Below are positions 26,204-35,736 of a DNA stretch of 64,000 nucleotides, piece by piece; position 1 is the stretch's first letter, and every line of letters starts with the position of its first letter. Source of the DNA: Streptomyces sp. NBC_00459 (GTDB lineage: Bacteria > Actinomycetota > Actinomycetes > Streptomycetales > Streptomycetaceae). The notes beneath the pieces are model-generated. The model saw only the letters and a program-made list of their open reading frames with translations, was not told where the DNA came from and ran no database searches. The DNA is taken from the NCBI RefSeq assembly GCF_036013955.1, contig NZ_CP107903.1, forward strand, positions 3,286,001 to 3,350,000, given 5' to 3'. Both the position numbers and the translations under genes were made by a program.

Positions 26204-26228
26204 CGCGCCTTCCAACGCTTGGCCTCAG
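26204..26228 (+). other. Degenerate att-like sequence (third copy of tRNA-Arg segment)
   Basis: GCGCCTTCCAACGCTTGGCC followed by TCAGG matches the tRNA-Arg anticodon-to-T-arm region (GCGCCTTCTAAGCGCTTGGCC then GCAGG at 21344-21369) with two substitutions and one deleted base. It lies exactly where foreign-looking DNA gives way to the dormancy cluster, so it may be the old right end of the integrated region. Confidence 0.45.
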
Positions 26229-26341
26229 GAGCTCACGACCTCAGGACTGCACAACCCTCCGCCACGAACAGTCACCCGCTTCCCGTGACAGCCCTCGTCC
26301 GCGCCAACGGCTGGCCACGTCGGCCGCAGAGTCCGCAGTCA

Positions 26342-26375
26342 GGGCCGGTCGGCCCCCGGCAGGGACCTGTGGCCC
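26342..26375. promoter_or_regulatory. Paired DosR-type palindromes
   Basis: GGGCC-GGTC-GGCCC at 26342-26355 and GGGAC-CTGT-GGCCC at 26362-26375, with centres exactly 20 bases apart. The core matches the mycobacterial DosR box core (GGGAC-N4-GTCCC). They precede the universal stress protein fragment and phosphoketolase gene. Confidence 0.5.
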
Positions 26376-26400
26376 ATGCCCCACGCGCTCGGTCGGCGCG

Positions 26401-26658
26401 ATGCTGGAATCGGATCGGGCGATCCCGGTTCGGGTTCGGGTGGTGGAGGCCGGGTGCCGGACCGTCGCCGTGTGTCTTGATGGCTCGCCCCGGGGGCGTG
26501 CCGCCGCCGAACGGGCTGTCGGAGAGGGAAAGTCCTGCGGCCTGCCGCTGAAGTGCCGCACGTGGGTACACGTGGTCCGAGAAGCCTTCGAACTCGGGGC
26601 CCTTCGAACACCACGACGAGCGGGTGCCCCCGGTTCACGACTCTTCCCGGAGCCCTGA
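26401..26658 (+). pseudogene. Probable universal stress protein N-terminal fragment
   Basis: The frame from ATG 26401 includes TVAVCLDGSPRGRAAAERAV and GLPLKCRTWVHV, which resemble the first strand-helix unit of universal stress proteins (VDGSP..AA.WA..EA..R..PL...H). Similarity ends after about 60 residues and the remainder is arginine/proline shadow sequence. Paired DosR-type sites 26 bases upstream support an old stress gene. Moderate evidence only. Confidence 0.35.
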
Positions 26659-26685
26659 CCCGCCTCGACGATTTACGGAGTCACC

Positions 26686-29067
26686 GTGCCCAAGGTCGAA
26701 CACCGGAACAGCACCGTACTTACCGACGAAGAGCTGCGCACTCTGGACGCGCACTGGCGGGCCGCCAACTATCTGGCCGTGGGCCAGATATATCTGCTGG
26801 CCAACCCATTGCTCGCCGAGCCTCTGAGGCCCGAGCACATCAAGCCGCGGCTGCTCGGTCACTGGGGCACCTCGCCCGGCCTCAACCTCGTGTACACGCA
26901 CCTCAACCGGGTGATCAAGGCGCGAGGGCTCGACGCGCTGTGCGTGTGGGGGCCCGGTCACGGCGGGCCTGCCGTACTCGCGGGCTCCTGGCTGGAGGGC
27001 AGTTACAGCGAGACCTATCCGGACGTGAGCCGGGACGCGGCGGGGATGGACCGGCTGTTCCGGCAGTTCTCGTTCCCCGGCGGTGTGCCCAGTCATGTCG
27101 CGCCGGAGACGCCCGGCTCGATCCATGAGGGCGGCGAGCTCGGCTACTCGCTCGCGCACGCCTACGGCGCCGCCTTCGACAACCCGGACCTGCTGGTCGC
27201 CTGCGTGATCGGTGACGGTGAGGCGGAGACCGGGCCGCTCGCCGCGTCCTGGCACTCCAACAAGTTCCTCGACCCGGTGCACGACGGGGCGGTCCTGCCG
27301 ATCCTGCACCTCAACGGCTACAAGATCGCCAACCCGACCGTGCTCTCCAGGCTCCCGGAGTCCGAACTCGACGAGCTGCTGCGCGGCTACGGACACGAGC
27401 CGATCCATGTCACCAGCGACGACCCGCACCAGGTCCACCGGGCCATGGCAGACGCCTTCGACCAGGCACTGGACCGCATCGCCGGGCTGCAACGGACCGC
27501 CCGCGAGGACGGCAGCACCGAGCGCGTGCACTGGCCCATGATCGTGCTGCGTACGCCGAAGGGCTGGACGGGCCCCGCCGAGGTCGACGGACTCCCGGTC
27601 GAGGGCACCTGGCGCGCGCACCAGGTCCCGCTGTCCGGCGTACGCGAAAACCCGGAGCACCTGCGGCAGTTGGAGACCTGGCTGCGCTCGTACCGGCCCG
27701 AGGAGTTGTTCGACGGCGACGGGCGGCCCAGCGCCGACGTCCTCGCCTGTGTGCCTGAGGGGACCCGTCGGCTGGGCGCCACCCCGTACGCCAACGGCGG
27801 TCTGCTCGCGCGTGACCTGCCGATGCCGTCCCTCGACCGTTTCGCCGTCCCCGTCGACAAGCCGGGCGTCACCCTGCACGAGCCCACCCGGGTCCTCGGC
27901 GATCTCCTCGAACAGGTCATGCGGGACACGTCGGAGCGGCGTGACTTCCGCCTCGTCGGCCCGGACGAGACCGCGTCCAACCGGCTCGAAGCCGTCTTCG
28001 ACGCCAGCGGCAAGGCCTGGCAGGCGCAGACCCTTCAGGTGGACGAGCATCTGGACCGGCACGGCCGGGTGATGGAGATCCTCTCCGAACACCTCTGCCA
28101 GGGCTGGCTGGAGGGCTATCTCCTCACCGGCCGGCACGGGCTGTTCTCCTGCTACGAGGCGTTCGTGCACATCGTCGACTCGATGGTCAACCAGCACATC
28201 AAGTGGCTGAAGACATCCAGGGAGTTGGCGTGGCGAGCACCCATCGCCTCCCTCAACTACCTGCTGACGTCGCATGTCTGGCGTCAGGACCACAACGGCT
28301 TCTCGCACCAGGACCCCGGGTTCATCGACCACGTCCTGAGCAAGAGTCCCGAGGTCGTACGGGTCTATCTGCCGCCGGACGCCAACACCCTGCTGTCCGT
28401 GGCGGATCACACCCTGCGCAGCCGTGACTACGTCAACGTGATCGTCGCGGGCAAGCAGCCGTGTTTCGACTGGCTGTCCATGGACGAGGCCCGCGCGCAC
28501 TGCGCCCGCGGCGCCGGGATCTGGGACTGGGCCGGCACCGAGAGCAGCGAGCGGGAACCCGACGTCGTTCTGGCCTGCGCGGGAGACGTGCCCACCTTGG
28601 AGATCCTGGCCGCCTCTGGTCTGCTGCGGCGCCATCTGCCGGAACTGTCCGTCCGGGTCGTCAACGTCGTCGACCTGGCCCGGCTGCTGCCGCGCGAGGA
28701 ACACCCGCACGGAATGGGCGAGTTCGAGTACGACGGCCTGTTCACCACCGACAAGCCGGTGATCTTCGCCTACCACGGCTACCCCTGGCTGATCCACCGT
28801 CTCTCCTACCGCCGTACGGGCCACGCCAACCTGCACGTCCGCGGCTACAAGGAGATGGGGACGACGACCACTCCGTTCGACATGGTCGTCCGCAACGACA
28901 TGGACCGCTACCGGCTGGTCATGGACGTCATCGACCGGGTGCCGGGGCTCGGCGTCCGCGCGGCCGCCGTACGGCAGTCGATGGCCGACGCCCGCAGCCG
29001 CCACCACGTCTGGATCCGCGAGCACGGCACCGACCTGCCCGAGGTCACCGACTGGACCTGGGCCTGA
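26686..29067 (+). CDS. xfp: Xylulose-5-phosphate/fructose-6-phosphate phosphoketolase
   Basis: 793 residues, full length for the family. It cleaves xylulose-5-P or fructose-6-P with phosphate to acetyl phosphate plus glyceraldehyde-3-P or erythrose-4-P, using thiamine diphosphate. Signatures: [72 protein letters not shown] and the cofactor motif [13 protein letters not shown]. The GTG start at 26686 has CGGAG five bases upstream. The paired DosR-type boxes about 310 bases upstream suggest hypoxia control. With the downstream acyl-CoA synthetase it could feed acetyl units and ATP when respiration is limited. Confidence 0.97.
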   Translation: MPKVEHRNSTVLTDEELRTLDAHWRAANYLAVGQIYLLANPLLAEPLRPEHIKPRLLGHWGTSPGLNLVYTHLNRVIKARGLDALCVWGPGHGGPAVLAGSWLEGSYSETYPDVSRDAAGMDRLFRQFSFPGGVPSHVAPETPGSIHEGGELGYSLAHAYGAAFDNPDLLVACVIGDGEAETGPLAASWHSNKFLDPVHDGAVLPILHLNGYKIANPTVLSRLPESELDELLRGYGHEPIHVTSDDPHQVHRAMADAFDQALDRIAGLQRTAREDGSTERVHWPMIVLRTPKGWTGPAEVDGLPVEGTWRAHQVPLSGVRENPEHLRQLETWLRSYRPEELFDGDGRPSADVLACVPEGTRRLGATPYANGGLLARDLPMPSLDRFAVPVDKPGVTLHEPTRVLGDLLEQVMRDTSERRDFRLVGPDETASNRLEAVFDASGKAWQAQTLQVDEHLDRHGRVMEILSEHLCQGWLEGYLLTGRHGLFSCYEAFVHIVDSMVNQHIKWLKTSRELAWRAPIASLNYLLTSHVWRQDHNGFSHQDPGFIDHVLSKSPEVVRVYLPPDANTLLSVADHTLRSRDYVNVIVAGKQPCFDWLSMDEARAHCARGAGIWDWAGTESSEREPDVVLACAGDVPTLEILAASGLLRRHLPELSVRVVNVVDLARLLPREEHPHGMGEFEYDGLFTTDKPVIFAYHGYPWLIHRLSYRRTGHANLHVRGYKEMGTTTTPFDMVVRNDMDRYRLVMDVIDRVPGLGVRAAAVRQSMADARSRHHVWIREHGTDLPEVTDWTWA

Positions 29068-29118
29068 CCCGGGGCCCGCCGCGCGTGGGGGAGCAGGGGA
29101 CCAGACGACCAGGCATTG

Positions 29119-29132
29119 GGGCCGACCGGCCC
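29119..29132. promoter_or_regulatory. DosR-type palindrome upstream of the GNAT/acyl-CoA synthetase gene
   Basis: GGGCC-GACC-GGCCC, extended to GGGGCC/GGCCCC, 84 bases before the ATG at 29217. Confidence 0.5.
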
Positions 29133-29216
29133 CCGACACTCCCCCGGACAGCCCATGGGATCTCCGCCCGATCCGCCGGATGCTCGACGTGGCGCACAGC
29201 CCGGAGGAGACCCACG

Positions 29217-31958
29217 ATGACGGATGACACACTCGGCCGGCCCACGGTCCATGCCCTGCTCCCGGACGGCACCACGGTGTGCATACGTTCTGTGCGGCCG
29301 GACGATCACGAGCGACTGCAGGGGCTCTACGAGGACATGTCCACGGAGAATCTGCGGCTGCGGTTCTTCACGTCGAACCGGCGTTCCGCCGCGACGGCCG
29401 CCGACCGGGCCTGTGCGCCACCGCGCCCCGGATCCGGCTACCGGGCGCTGCTGGCCGAGTCGCGGGGGCAGGTGATCGGCCTGGCCGAGTACGAGGCCGG
29501 CGGCGACCCGGCCTCGGCCGAGATGTCCGTCGCCGTGGCCGACAGGCTGCACCACCACGGCGTCGGCACGCTCCTCGTCGAGCACCTGGTCTCCGCCGCC
29601 CGCGCGGACGGCATCACCACGTTCACGGCGGACGCGCTGAGCGAGAACCACGAGGTGCTTCGGCTCTTCGCCGACCTGGGCCTGCGCACCACCCGCCGTT
29701 TCGACGGTCCGGAAGTGCGCTGCGCCATCGAACTGAACGAGGGCGAGGGCGAGGGTGAGGGTGACGACGAGGACGACGACGGTTGTCTCTCCGCCGTCGA
29801 GGCCCGCGGCCGGGTCGCCGACGTGGCCAGTCTGGAGCCGCTGCTGCGGCCGGGAGCGGTCGCCGTGGTGGGCGCCGGGCGCAGGCCCGGATCGGTGGGG
29901 CGGGCCCTCCTGCACCATCTGCACGAGGGCGGCTTCACCCGGCGGCTCTTCGCGGTGAACCCCTGTGCCACCTCGATCCTCGGCGTGCCGTCCCACCCCT
30001 CGGTCGGCGCGCTGCCCCAGGTCCCGGATCTCGCGGTCCTCGCGGTGCCCGCGGCGGCCCTCCCCGACACCGCGGAGGAGTGCGGCAAGGCCGGTGTACG
30101 GGCGCTGCTCGTCGTCTCGGCCGGTCTCGACAGCCGGCAGGCGGAAGCCCTGATGACCACGTGCCGTACGTACGGCATGCGGCTCGTCGGACCCAACTCC
30201 CTCGGTATCTCCAACACCGACCCGGCGCTCTCCCTCGACGCCACCTTCGCGGCGGATCATCCGCGCCGCGGCACGGCAGGCGTCGCCGTCCAGTCCGGCG
30301 GCGTCGGCATCGCCCTGCTCGACGGACTGTCCCGCCTGGGGATCGGGGTGTCGTCGTTCGCCTCTCTCGGCGACAAGTACGACGTCAGCGGCAACGACAT
30401 GCTCCAGTGGTGGGAGAGCGACGGCCGCACCGAACTCGCCCTGCTGCACCTGGAGTCCTTCGGCAACCCGCGTGCGTTCTCCCGTACCGCACGGCGCGTG
30501 ACCCGTCGTATGCCCGTGCTGACGGTCGACGCGGGCCGTACCGACGCCGGCCGCCGCGCCGCCGCCTCGCACACAGCGGCCGCCGCCACCCCGACCATGA
30601 CCCGGCAGGCCCTGTTCACCCAGGCGGGGATCACCGCGACCCGGTCTGTGGGCGAACTCCTCGAAGCCGCCGCCCTGTTGCACTCTCAGCCGCTCCCGAC
30701 GGGCAGCCGCGTGGCCATCGTCACCAACGCGGGCGGCGCGGGGGTCATGGCCGCGGACGCCTGCGTGGAGGCGGGGTTGTCGCTTCCACCGCTCACATCC
30801 TCGGTGGTCGAGAGCCTGTATGCCGTACTGCCCGACGGTTCCACCGTCGGCAATCTCGTCGACGCCACCGCTGCCGTCACGGAGGAGCAGCTCGGCGACT
30901 GCGTGGACGTGATCATGCGGTACCCGGGTATCGACGCCGTCCTCGTGGCCCTCGTCCCCACGGCCGTCGCCGCCGCGACCGGCGACGACCTGGTGCGGGC
31001 CCTCACCAACGGCCCCGCACACCGCGCCCTTCCGGTCACCGTCGTACGCCTGGAGCAGGACCTGCCGGTCCGGCTCCTGCCGACGCGGGGCGGCGGCGCC
31101 ATCCCGTCGTACGCCGAACCGGGCTCGGCGGCACGGGCGTTGGCGCACGCCTCCCGCCGCGCTGCCTGGCTGAGCCGGCCCGCGGGCACCGTGCCCGAGC
31201 TCCCCGAGGTCACGGAGGCCGACACGGCCCGGGCCCGCGCGGTCGCCGAGACCTATCTCGCCACCCACCCGGACGGCGGCCGGCTCGATCCGCGCACCTG
31301 CGCCGAACTCCTCGCCTGCTACGGCATTCCCCAGCTCCCTTGGTCCTGGGCGGAGACGGAGGACGACGCCGTCATCGCGGCCGAACGGCTGCGCGGCCCC
31401 GACGGGCGGGTGGTCATGAAGGCCCACTGGCCCGGCCAGCTGCACAAGAGCGAACAGCACGCCGTGCACCTCGATCTCAGGGGTGACGCCCAAGTGCGGT
31501 CCGCCTTCAGGGACTTCGCGACACGGTTCGCCGGCCTGATGACCGGGGTGGTCGTCCAGCCACTGGCCGCGCGCGGCACCGAACTGTTCGCGGGGGTCGT
31601 GCGGGACGAGGTCTTCGGACCGCTCGTGCTGTTCGGACTCGGCGGCACCGCGACCGAGGTCCTGGCCGACCAGGCCGCCCGGCTCGCGCCGCTGACCGAC
31701 CACGACGTCCACGACCTGATCACCGCGCCGCGCTGCGCACCGCTCCTGTTCGGCGCGCACGGGAGCGGGCCCGTCGACCTCCAGGGTCTGGAACAACTGC
31801 TGCTGCGCCTGTCCCGCATCGCGGTCGACCTTCCGCAACTCGCCGAGGCCGACTTCAACCCCGTACTCACGACGCCTGATGCGGTCATGGTGCTCGACGC
31901 ACGAGTCCGCCTGCTGCCGCGCACGGCTCAGGACCCCTATCTGCGCCGACTGCGCTGA
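29217..31958 (+). CDS. GNAT fused to ADP-forming acetyl-CoA synthetase-like protein
   Basis: 913 residues. GNAT domain (residues about 15-180: LYEDMSTENLRLRFFTSNRR, HHHGVGTLLVEHLVSAAR), an acidic linker EGEGEGEGDDEDDD, then the CoA-binding/ligase region (LLRPGAVAVVGAGRRPGSVG, LVGPNSLGISN, VQSGGVGIALLDG, phosphohistidine-type SHTAAAATP) and an ATP-grasp C-terminus (VVMKAHWPGQLHKSEQHAVH). Layout is inverted relative to E. coli PatZ, where the GNAT domain is C-terminal; N-terminal GNAT forms occur in actinobacteria. Role: protein lysine acetylation and/or ADP-forming acyl-CoA synthesis. ATG at 29217 follows GGAGGAGA. The active-site segment reads SHTAAAA instead of the usual SHTGALAG, so ligase activity is uncertain. 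Confidence 0.92.
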   Translation: MTDDTLGRPTVHALLPDGTTVCIRSVRPDDHERLQGLYEDMSTENLRLRFFTSNRRSAATAADRACAPPRPGSGYRALLAESRGQVIGLAEYEAGGDPASAEMSVAVADRLHHHGVGTLLVEHLVSAARADGITTFTADALSENHEVLRLFADLGLRTTRRFDGPEVRCAIELNEGEGEGEGDDEDDDGCLSAVEARGRVADVASLEPLLRPGAVAVVGAGRRPGSVGRALLHHLHEGGFTRRLFAVNPCATSILGVPSHPSVGALPQVPDLAVLAVPAAALPDTAEECGKAGVRALLVVSAGLDSRQAEALMTTCRTYGMRLVGPNSLGISNTDPALSLDATFAADHPRRGTAGVAVQSGGVGIALLDGLSRLGIGVSSFASLGDKYDVSGNDMLQWWESDGRTELALLHLESFGNPRAFSRTARRVTRRMPVLTVDAGRTDAGRRAAASHTAAAATPTMTRQALFTQAGITATRSVGELLEAAALLHSQPLPTGSRVAIVTNAGGAGVMAADACVEAGLSLPPLTSSVVESLYAVLPDGSTVGNLVDATAAVTEEQLGDCVDVIMRYPGIDAVLVALVPTAVAAATGDDLVRALTNGPAHRALPVTVVRLEQDLPVRLLPTRGGGAIPSYAEPGSAARALAHASRRAAWLSRPAGTVPELPEVTEADTARARAVAETYLATHPDGGRLDPRTCAELLACYGIPQLPWSWAETEDDAVIAAERLRGPDGRVVMKAHWPGQLHKSEQHAVHLDLRGDAQVRSAFRDFATRFAGLMTGVVVQPLAARGTELFAGVVRDEVFGPLVLFGLGGTATEVLADQAARLAPLTDHDVHDLITAPRCAPLLFGAHGSGPVDLQGLEQLLLRLSRIAVDLPQLAEADFNPVLTTPDAVMVLDARVRLLPRTAQDPYLRRLR

Positions 31959-31989
31959 GGAGGAACAGGGAGAGGAGGGACAGAGATGA

Positions 31990-32061
31990 GACACCCCGTT
32001 CAAGGAGGTGGCACGGCTCTTGGACGGCAGGCTCACACAGGAATGGCTGCGAAGGCTCTGA
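31990..32061 (+). pseudogene. CBS-domain protein fragment
   Basis: A 23-codon stretch reads DTPFKEVARLLDGRLTQEWL then RRL and stop. DTPFKEVARLL is the classic first helix of a CBS domain. The rest of the gene is missing and the fragment overlaps the upstream region of the flavodoxin gene in another frame. Fits the CBS proteins common in DosR-type clusters. Confidence 0.5.
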
Positions 32062-32078
32062 GAGGAAGGCTCATCGTC

Positions 32079-32588
32079 ATGCTCACGAAAGTGCTGATTG
32101 CCTACGGAACGACGAACGGTTCGACCGCGCGGATCGCCGAGACCATCGCCGAAGTCCTGCGCAAGGAGGGGGTGTCGGCCGAGGCGGTTCCCGCCCGGTC
32201 CGTGACGAACGTGGAGTCGTACAACGCGGTGGTGGTGGGTGGCGCGCTGTACGCGGGGCGCTGGCACAAGGACGCCCGCCGCTTCGTCCGCCGTCACGGC
32301 CGCACGCTGGCGGGGCGCCCGCTGTGGTTCTTCAGCAGCGGTCCGCTCGACGCCTCTGCCTCGGAGCGGAGCATCCCGCCCGTAGCCGGAGTGAAGCGGG
32401 CCATGATCCGGCTCGACGCCAGGGAACACGTCACCTTCGGGGGTTGCCTCGAAGAGGGAGCGAAGGGATTCATCGCGCGGAAGATCATCTCCTCCGGCAA
32501 GGGCGGAGACTTCCGCGACTTCGAGCAGGTCGAGGCGTGGGCCACGCGGATCGGCGCCGGGTTCACGGCAGAGTCGCAGCGGATCTGA
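32079..32588 (+). CDS. Flavodoxin-domain protein
   Basis: 169 residues. Flavodoxin-like FMN site at the start (LIAYGTTNGSTARIAETIAE), then VVVGGALYAGRWHKDARRFV and LWFFSSGPLD, the pattern of the protoporphyrinogen oxidase-like flavodoxin family (HemG type). ATG at 32079 is preceded by AGAGGAAGG; the frame is open further up but those codons belong to the CBS-fragment region. Probably an electron carrier or oxidase of anaerobic metabolism. Homologues are frequent beside DosR-type regulators in Streptomyces. Confidence 0.88.
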   Translation: MLTKVLIAYGTTNGSTARIAETIAEVLRKEGVSAEAVPARSVTNVESYNAVVVGGALYAGRWHKDARRFVRRHGRTLAGRPLWFFSSGPLDASASERSIPPVAGVKRAMIRLDAREHVTFGGCLEEGAKGFIARKIISSGKGGDFRDFEQVEAWATRIGAGFTAESQRI

Positions 32589-32844
32589 ACCAGGCGGGCG
32601 GGCCTTCTCCCGACCCACCGGCCCCGGCCCCGCCCCCGTTCCCGCCCCCGTACGCCGGGCGCGGTGGGCGCACGGAACGGGGCCTCGCCTGAACCGGCGT
32701 TGTGCTCGAAGGAACGGTCCACGCCGCCGAGATGCCGACCTGACCTCGGCCCGTCCGACGCCCGTGTCGAGGCGCCCGGACAGTACGGTGAGGACAGGGG
32801 AACGGGTTCGATCCGCCTTGCTGCTGTGTCGGTCGGAGGAAGTC

Positions 32845-34590
32845 ATGAGCGAGGATCGACGCGGCGGTGCCGAGGAGTACGTGCCCAAGCTGCGGCTCGA
32901 CGAGCTGCTGGGCGAGCTGCAGGTGCGCATCGACGCGGTGCGCGGGACCCGGGACCGACTGCACAGCCTGCTGGAGGCCGTCCTCTCGGTCGGGCGGGAG
33001 CTCGACCTGCCACAGGTGCTGCGCAGCATCGTCGAGGCCGCGGTGGTGCTGGTGGACGCCGAGTACGGGGCGCTGGGCGTGATCGGCGGTGACCAGAAGC
33101 TGTCCGAGTTCCTGACCGTCGGTATCGGCGAGGAGGAGCGGTCGGAGATCGGGGCGCTGCCCAGCGGGCACGGGCTCCTCGGCGAGCTGATCCGGCATCC
33201 GTCGCCCCTGCGGCTGCCGGAGCTGTCGGAGCATCCGGCGTCGGCCGGCTTCCCGGCCCACCATCCGCCGATGCACTCCTTCCTCGGCGTACCGATCCGG
33301 GTGCGCGACGAGGTCTTCGGGAACCTCTACCTCACCGAGAAACGCAGCGCCAGGGAATTCGACGTGGAGGACGAGTCCGTCCTGTCGACGCTCGCGGTGG
33401 CAGCCGGAGTGGCCATCGAGAACGCACGGCTGTACGAGGAGACCAGGCTGCGCGAACGCTGGCAGCGGGCCAGCGGCAAGGTCACCAGCATGCTCCTGTC
33501 CGGTGCGCCGAGCGCGGACGTCCTGGAACTGATCGTCGACGAGGCCCGGAAGATCGTCTCCGCCGACATGGGGCTGATCGCGGAACACGTACCGGGCGAG
33601 GAGACGCTGCGGCCGGCCCTGGCGGTCGGCCTGGGACGAGAGGAACGCAGCGGTCTGGTGCTGTCCGCGCGCGACGGTTTCGTCGGAGCGGCACTCGGCG
33701 CGGCGGCGCCGGTGGTCAGCGCCGACATCGAGCGCGACGCGCGCATGGGCGAGGACGAAGCCCAGTGGGCCGGGCTGGGACCCGTGGTCGCGGTGCCGCT
33801 CGGCGCCGGCGGCAAGGCGCGGGGCGTGCTGTTGCTGGGACGTGTGCCGGCCGGTAAGCCGTTCGGCGATCTGGACACCGGGCCGCTGCTCGGGTTCGCC
33901 GACCAGGCGGCACTGGCCCTGGAGCTGGCCGAACGGCGGCGGGACGTGGAACAGCTCACATTGCTTCAGGACCGTGACCGCATCGCACGCGACCTCCATG
34001 ATCTCGCCATCCAGCGGCTCTTCGCCGCCGGCATGACCCTGCAGAGCACCCAGCGCTTCATGGAGCACCCCGAGGGCATGGAGCGGCTGACCCGGACCGT
34101 CGACGACCTCGACGACACCATCAAGATCATTCGGTCCACGATCTTCGGACTGCGCACCCACAGCGGGGTCGGGCGGGAGAGCGACGGCCTGCGCGGCCGG
34201 GTGGCCGAGGCGGTGCGTGCCTCGGCCACGTCACTCGGATTCCCGCCCGCACTGCGTATCGAGGGGCTGGTCGAGACCGACGTCCCCGGCGACATCGCCG
34301 ACCATGCGGTCGCGGTGCTCGGCGAAGCCCTCAGCAACGCGGCCCGGCACTCCGGAGCACGGGCGGTGGACGTCAGGCTTCAGTGCGCCAGGGGCGAGTT
34401 GACGCTCACGGTGACGGACGACGGCTGCGGGGTGCCGGGTGACGCCGGACGCAGCGGGCTGAAGAACATCAAGGAGCGGGCCGTCGCTCTCGGCGGAACT
34501 CTGAAACTCGGCGAACGGCCGGAAGGCGGCGGCACACGGCTGGTGTGGCGGGTTCCCGTGGGTGTGGACGGTGCCACGGAAGGAGACTGA
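32845..34590 (+). CDS. osdK: GAF-domain sensor histidine kinase (DevS/OsdK-like)
   Basis: 581 residues: two tandem GAF domains (about 55-200 and 225-370), then a HisKA_3 dimerisation box with H385 (DRIARDLHDLAIQRLFAAGM) and an HATPase domain (LGEALSNAARHSGA, VTDDGCGVPGDAGRSGLKNI). This is the layout of mycobacterial DosS/DevS, whose first GAF binds haem and senses O2, NO and CO. In Streptomyces the OsdK/OsdR pair plays this role and lies near nitrate reductase genes, as here. ATG at 32845 has GGAGGA six bases upstream. Haem binding cannot be confirmed by eye. Confidence 0.88.
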   Translation: MSEDRRGGAEEYVPKLRLDELLGELQVRIDAVRGTRDRLHSLLEAVLSVGRELDLPQVLRSIVEAAVVLVDAEYGALGVIGGDQKLSEFLTVGIGEEERSEIGALPSGHGLLGELIRHPSPLRLPELSEHPASAGFPAHHPPMHSFLGVPIRVRDEVFGNLYLTEKRSAREFDVEDESVLSTLAVAAGVAIENARLYEETRLRERWQRASGKVTSMLLSGAPSADVLELIVDEARKIVSADMGLIAEHVPGEETLRPALAVGLGREERSGLVLSARDGFVGAALGAAAPVVSADIERDARMGEDEAQWAGLGPVVAVPLGAGGKARGVLLLGRVPAGKPFGDLDTGPLLGFADQAALALELAERRRDVEQLTLLQDRDRIARDLHDLAIQRLFAAGMTLQSTQRFMEHPEGMERLTRTVDDLDDTIKIIRSTIFGLRTHSGVGRESDGLRGRVAEAVRASATSLGFPPALRIEGLVETDVPGDIADHAVAVLGEALSNAARHSGARAVDVRLQCARGELTLTVTDDGCGVPGDAGRSGLKNIKERAVALGGTLKLGERPEGGGTRLVWRVPVGVDGATEGD

Positions 34591-34691
34591 GGGCACAGGG
34601 CCGAGGGCAGAAGGCCGCGTGGCCCTGTCGGCCCGGACGGCGGGGCGGGGGCGGGGGCGGGCAAGGCGACGCGGGGCGGAGCGCGGCGGGC

Positions 34692-35393
34692 TCAGCGCGT
34701 CGGGCGGTCGGGGGAGGTGGGCTGTTCGAGATGGCTGGCCAGGACCGCCGCCTGGACACGGCGCTGGACGCCGAGCTTGGCCAGCAGCCGGGAGATGTGG
34801 TTCTTCACCGTCTTCTCGGACAGGTAGAGCTTCTTGCCGATCTCACGGTTGGTGAGCCCGTCCCCGATCAGCGCGAGGATGTCCCGCTCGCGGGGTGACA
34901 GGCCGGCGAGCCCGGGTGCGGGTGCCGGTTGCTCGGTGGGGTCGGCCCGCAGGGAGCGCATCAGGCGGGCGGTCGTCGTCGGATCCAGCATCGACTGGCC
35001 GGAGGCGACGGTGCGGACCGCCGCGACCAGGTCGGACCCCCTGATCTGCTTGAGCACATAGCCCGCCGCCCCGGCCATGATCGCGTCGAGCAGGGCTTCC
35101 TCCTCGTCGAAGGACGTCAGCATCAGACAGGCCAGCTCCGGCATCCGGCTGCGCAGCTCACGGCAGACACTGATCCCGTCACCGTCCGGCAGGCGTACGT
35201 CGAGGACGGCCACGTCCGGGCGCAGCGCCGGCCCGCGCACCAGCGCCTGCTCGACGCTGTCCGCGTCGCCGACCACCGAGATGTCCGGCTCGGAGTCCAG
35301 CAGGTCGGTGAGACCGCGTCGTACGACCTCGTGGTCGTCCAGCAGGAAGACCCGGATCGGGTTCTGTTCCGTGAAGGCGCGTGCCTCGGCCAT
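34692..35393 (-). CDS. osdR: NarL/DevR-family response regulator (OsdR-like)
   Basis: 233 residues. Receiver domain with FLLDDHEVVRRGL, phosphoacceptor D65 (VAVLDVRLPDGDG) and K115 (GYVLKQIRGSDL); C-terminal LuxR-type helix-turn-helix (LSPRERDILALIGDGLTNRE, then LYLSEKTVKNHISRLLAKLG). It matches DevR/DosR, which activates hypoxia genes at GGGAC-N4-GTCCC boxes; similar palindromes recur around it. The gene converges on the kinase gene, 101 bases apart, rather than forming an operon. The ATG at 35393 follows GAGGGG; the frame is open far upstream but this is shadow. Confidence 0.88.
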   Translation of the reverse strand: MAEARAFTEQNPIRVFLLDDHEVVRRGLTDLLDSEPDISVVGDADSVEQALVRGPALRPDVAVLDVRLPDGDGISVCRELRSRMPELACLMLTSFDEEEALLDAIMAGAAGYVLKQIRGSDLVAAVRTVASGQSMLDPTTTARLMRSLRADPTEQPAPAPGLAGLSPRERDILALIGDGLTNREIGKKLYLSEKTVKNHISRLLAKLGVQRRVQAAVLASHLEQPTSPDRPTR

Positions 35394-35736
35394 GACGACC
35401 CCTCGTTCGCTGGTGGACCACGGACCACGGACCACATGCCGACTGTGATGACGATCGTCGCCCCTCCGAACCGCCCGCACCAGGGCCGACCGGGCCAACC
35501 CGACGACGAACGTCGGTTCGGCGGCCCGGGTGGCATGGGCAGTCGCAGTGGCAGGGCCGATCCTCGTGCCGCGACGTGCGGAAAGCCCGCCGCGCCGACC
35601 GCCGCGCCGCGGGACAGCATCAGGGCCGAAGGGCCCATCGGAAGGGCCCGCCCGGCCTCTGTCCCGGTGCTCTCCCCGGTACCAGGCTCGGTGGGAGAAG
35701 AGGGACCCATGGGCAGCAACGCTGGAGGTACGGACC
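35394..35736. other. Divergent regulatory region between osdR-like and USP genes
   Basis: 343 bases without a gene. Holds an imperfect DosR-type site at 35483-35496 (GGGCC-GACC-GGGCC) and a perfect one at 35623-35636, so both divergent genes may be under the regulator's own control. Confidence 0.55.
35623..35636. promoter_or_regulatory. DosR-type palindrome upstream of first universal stress protein
   Basis: GGGCC-GAAG-GGCCC, 100 bases before the ATG at 35737. Confidence 0.5.

Noticed and set aside
26182..26400. Upstream extension of the USP-like fragment
   Set aside because: Codons before 26401 are Arg/Ser/Pro-rich with no similarity; the region instead holds the att-like sequence and the palindromes.
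28908..33029. Very long open frame on the minus strand opposite phosphoketolase, acyl-CoA synthetase and kinase genes
   Set aside because: It is the mirror of GC-rich third positions of three recognised plus-strand genes; its translation has no domain and is rich in Arg/Gly/Val.
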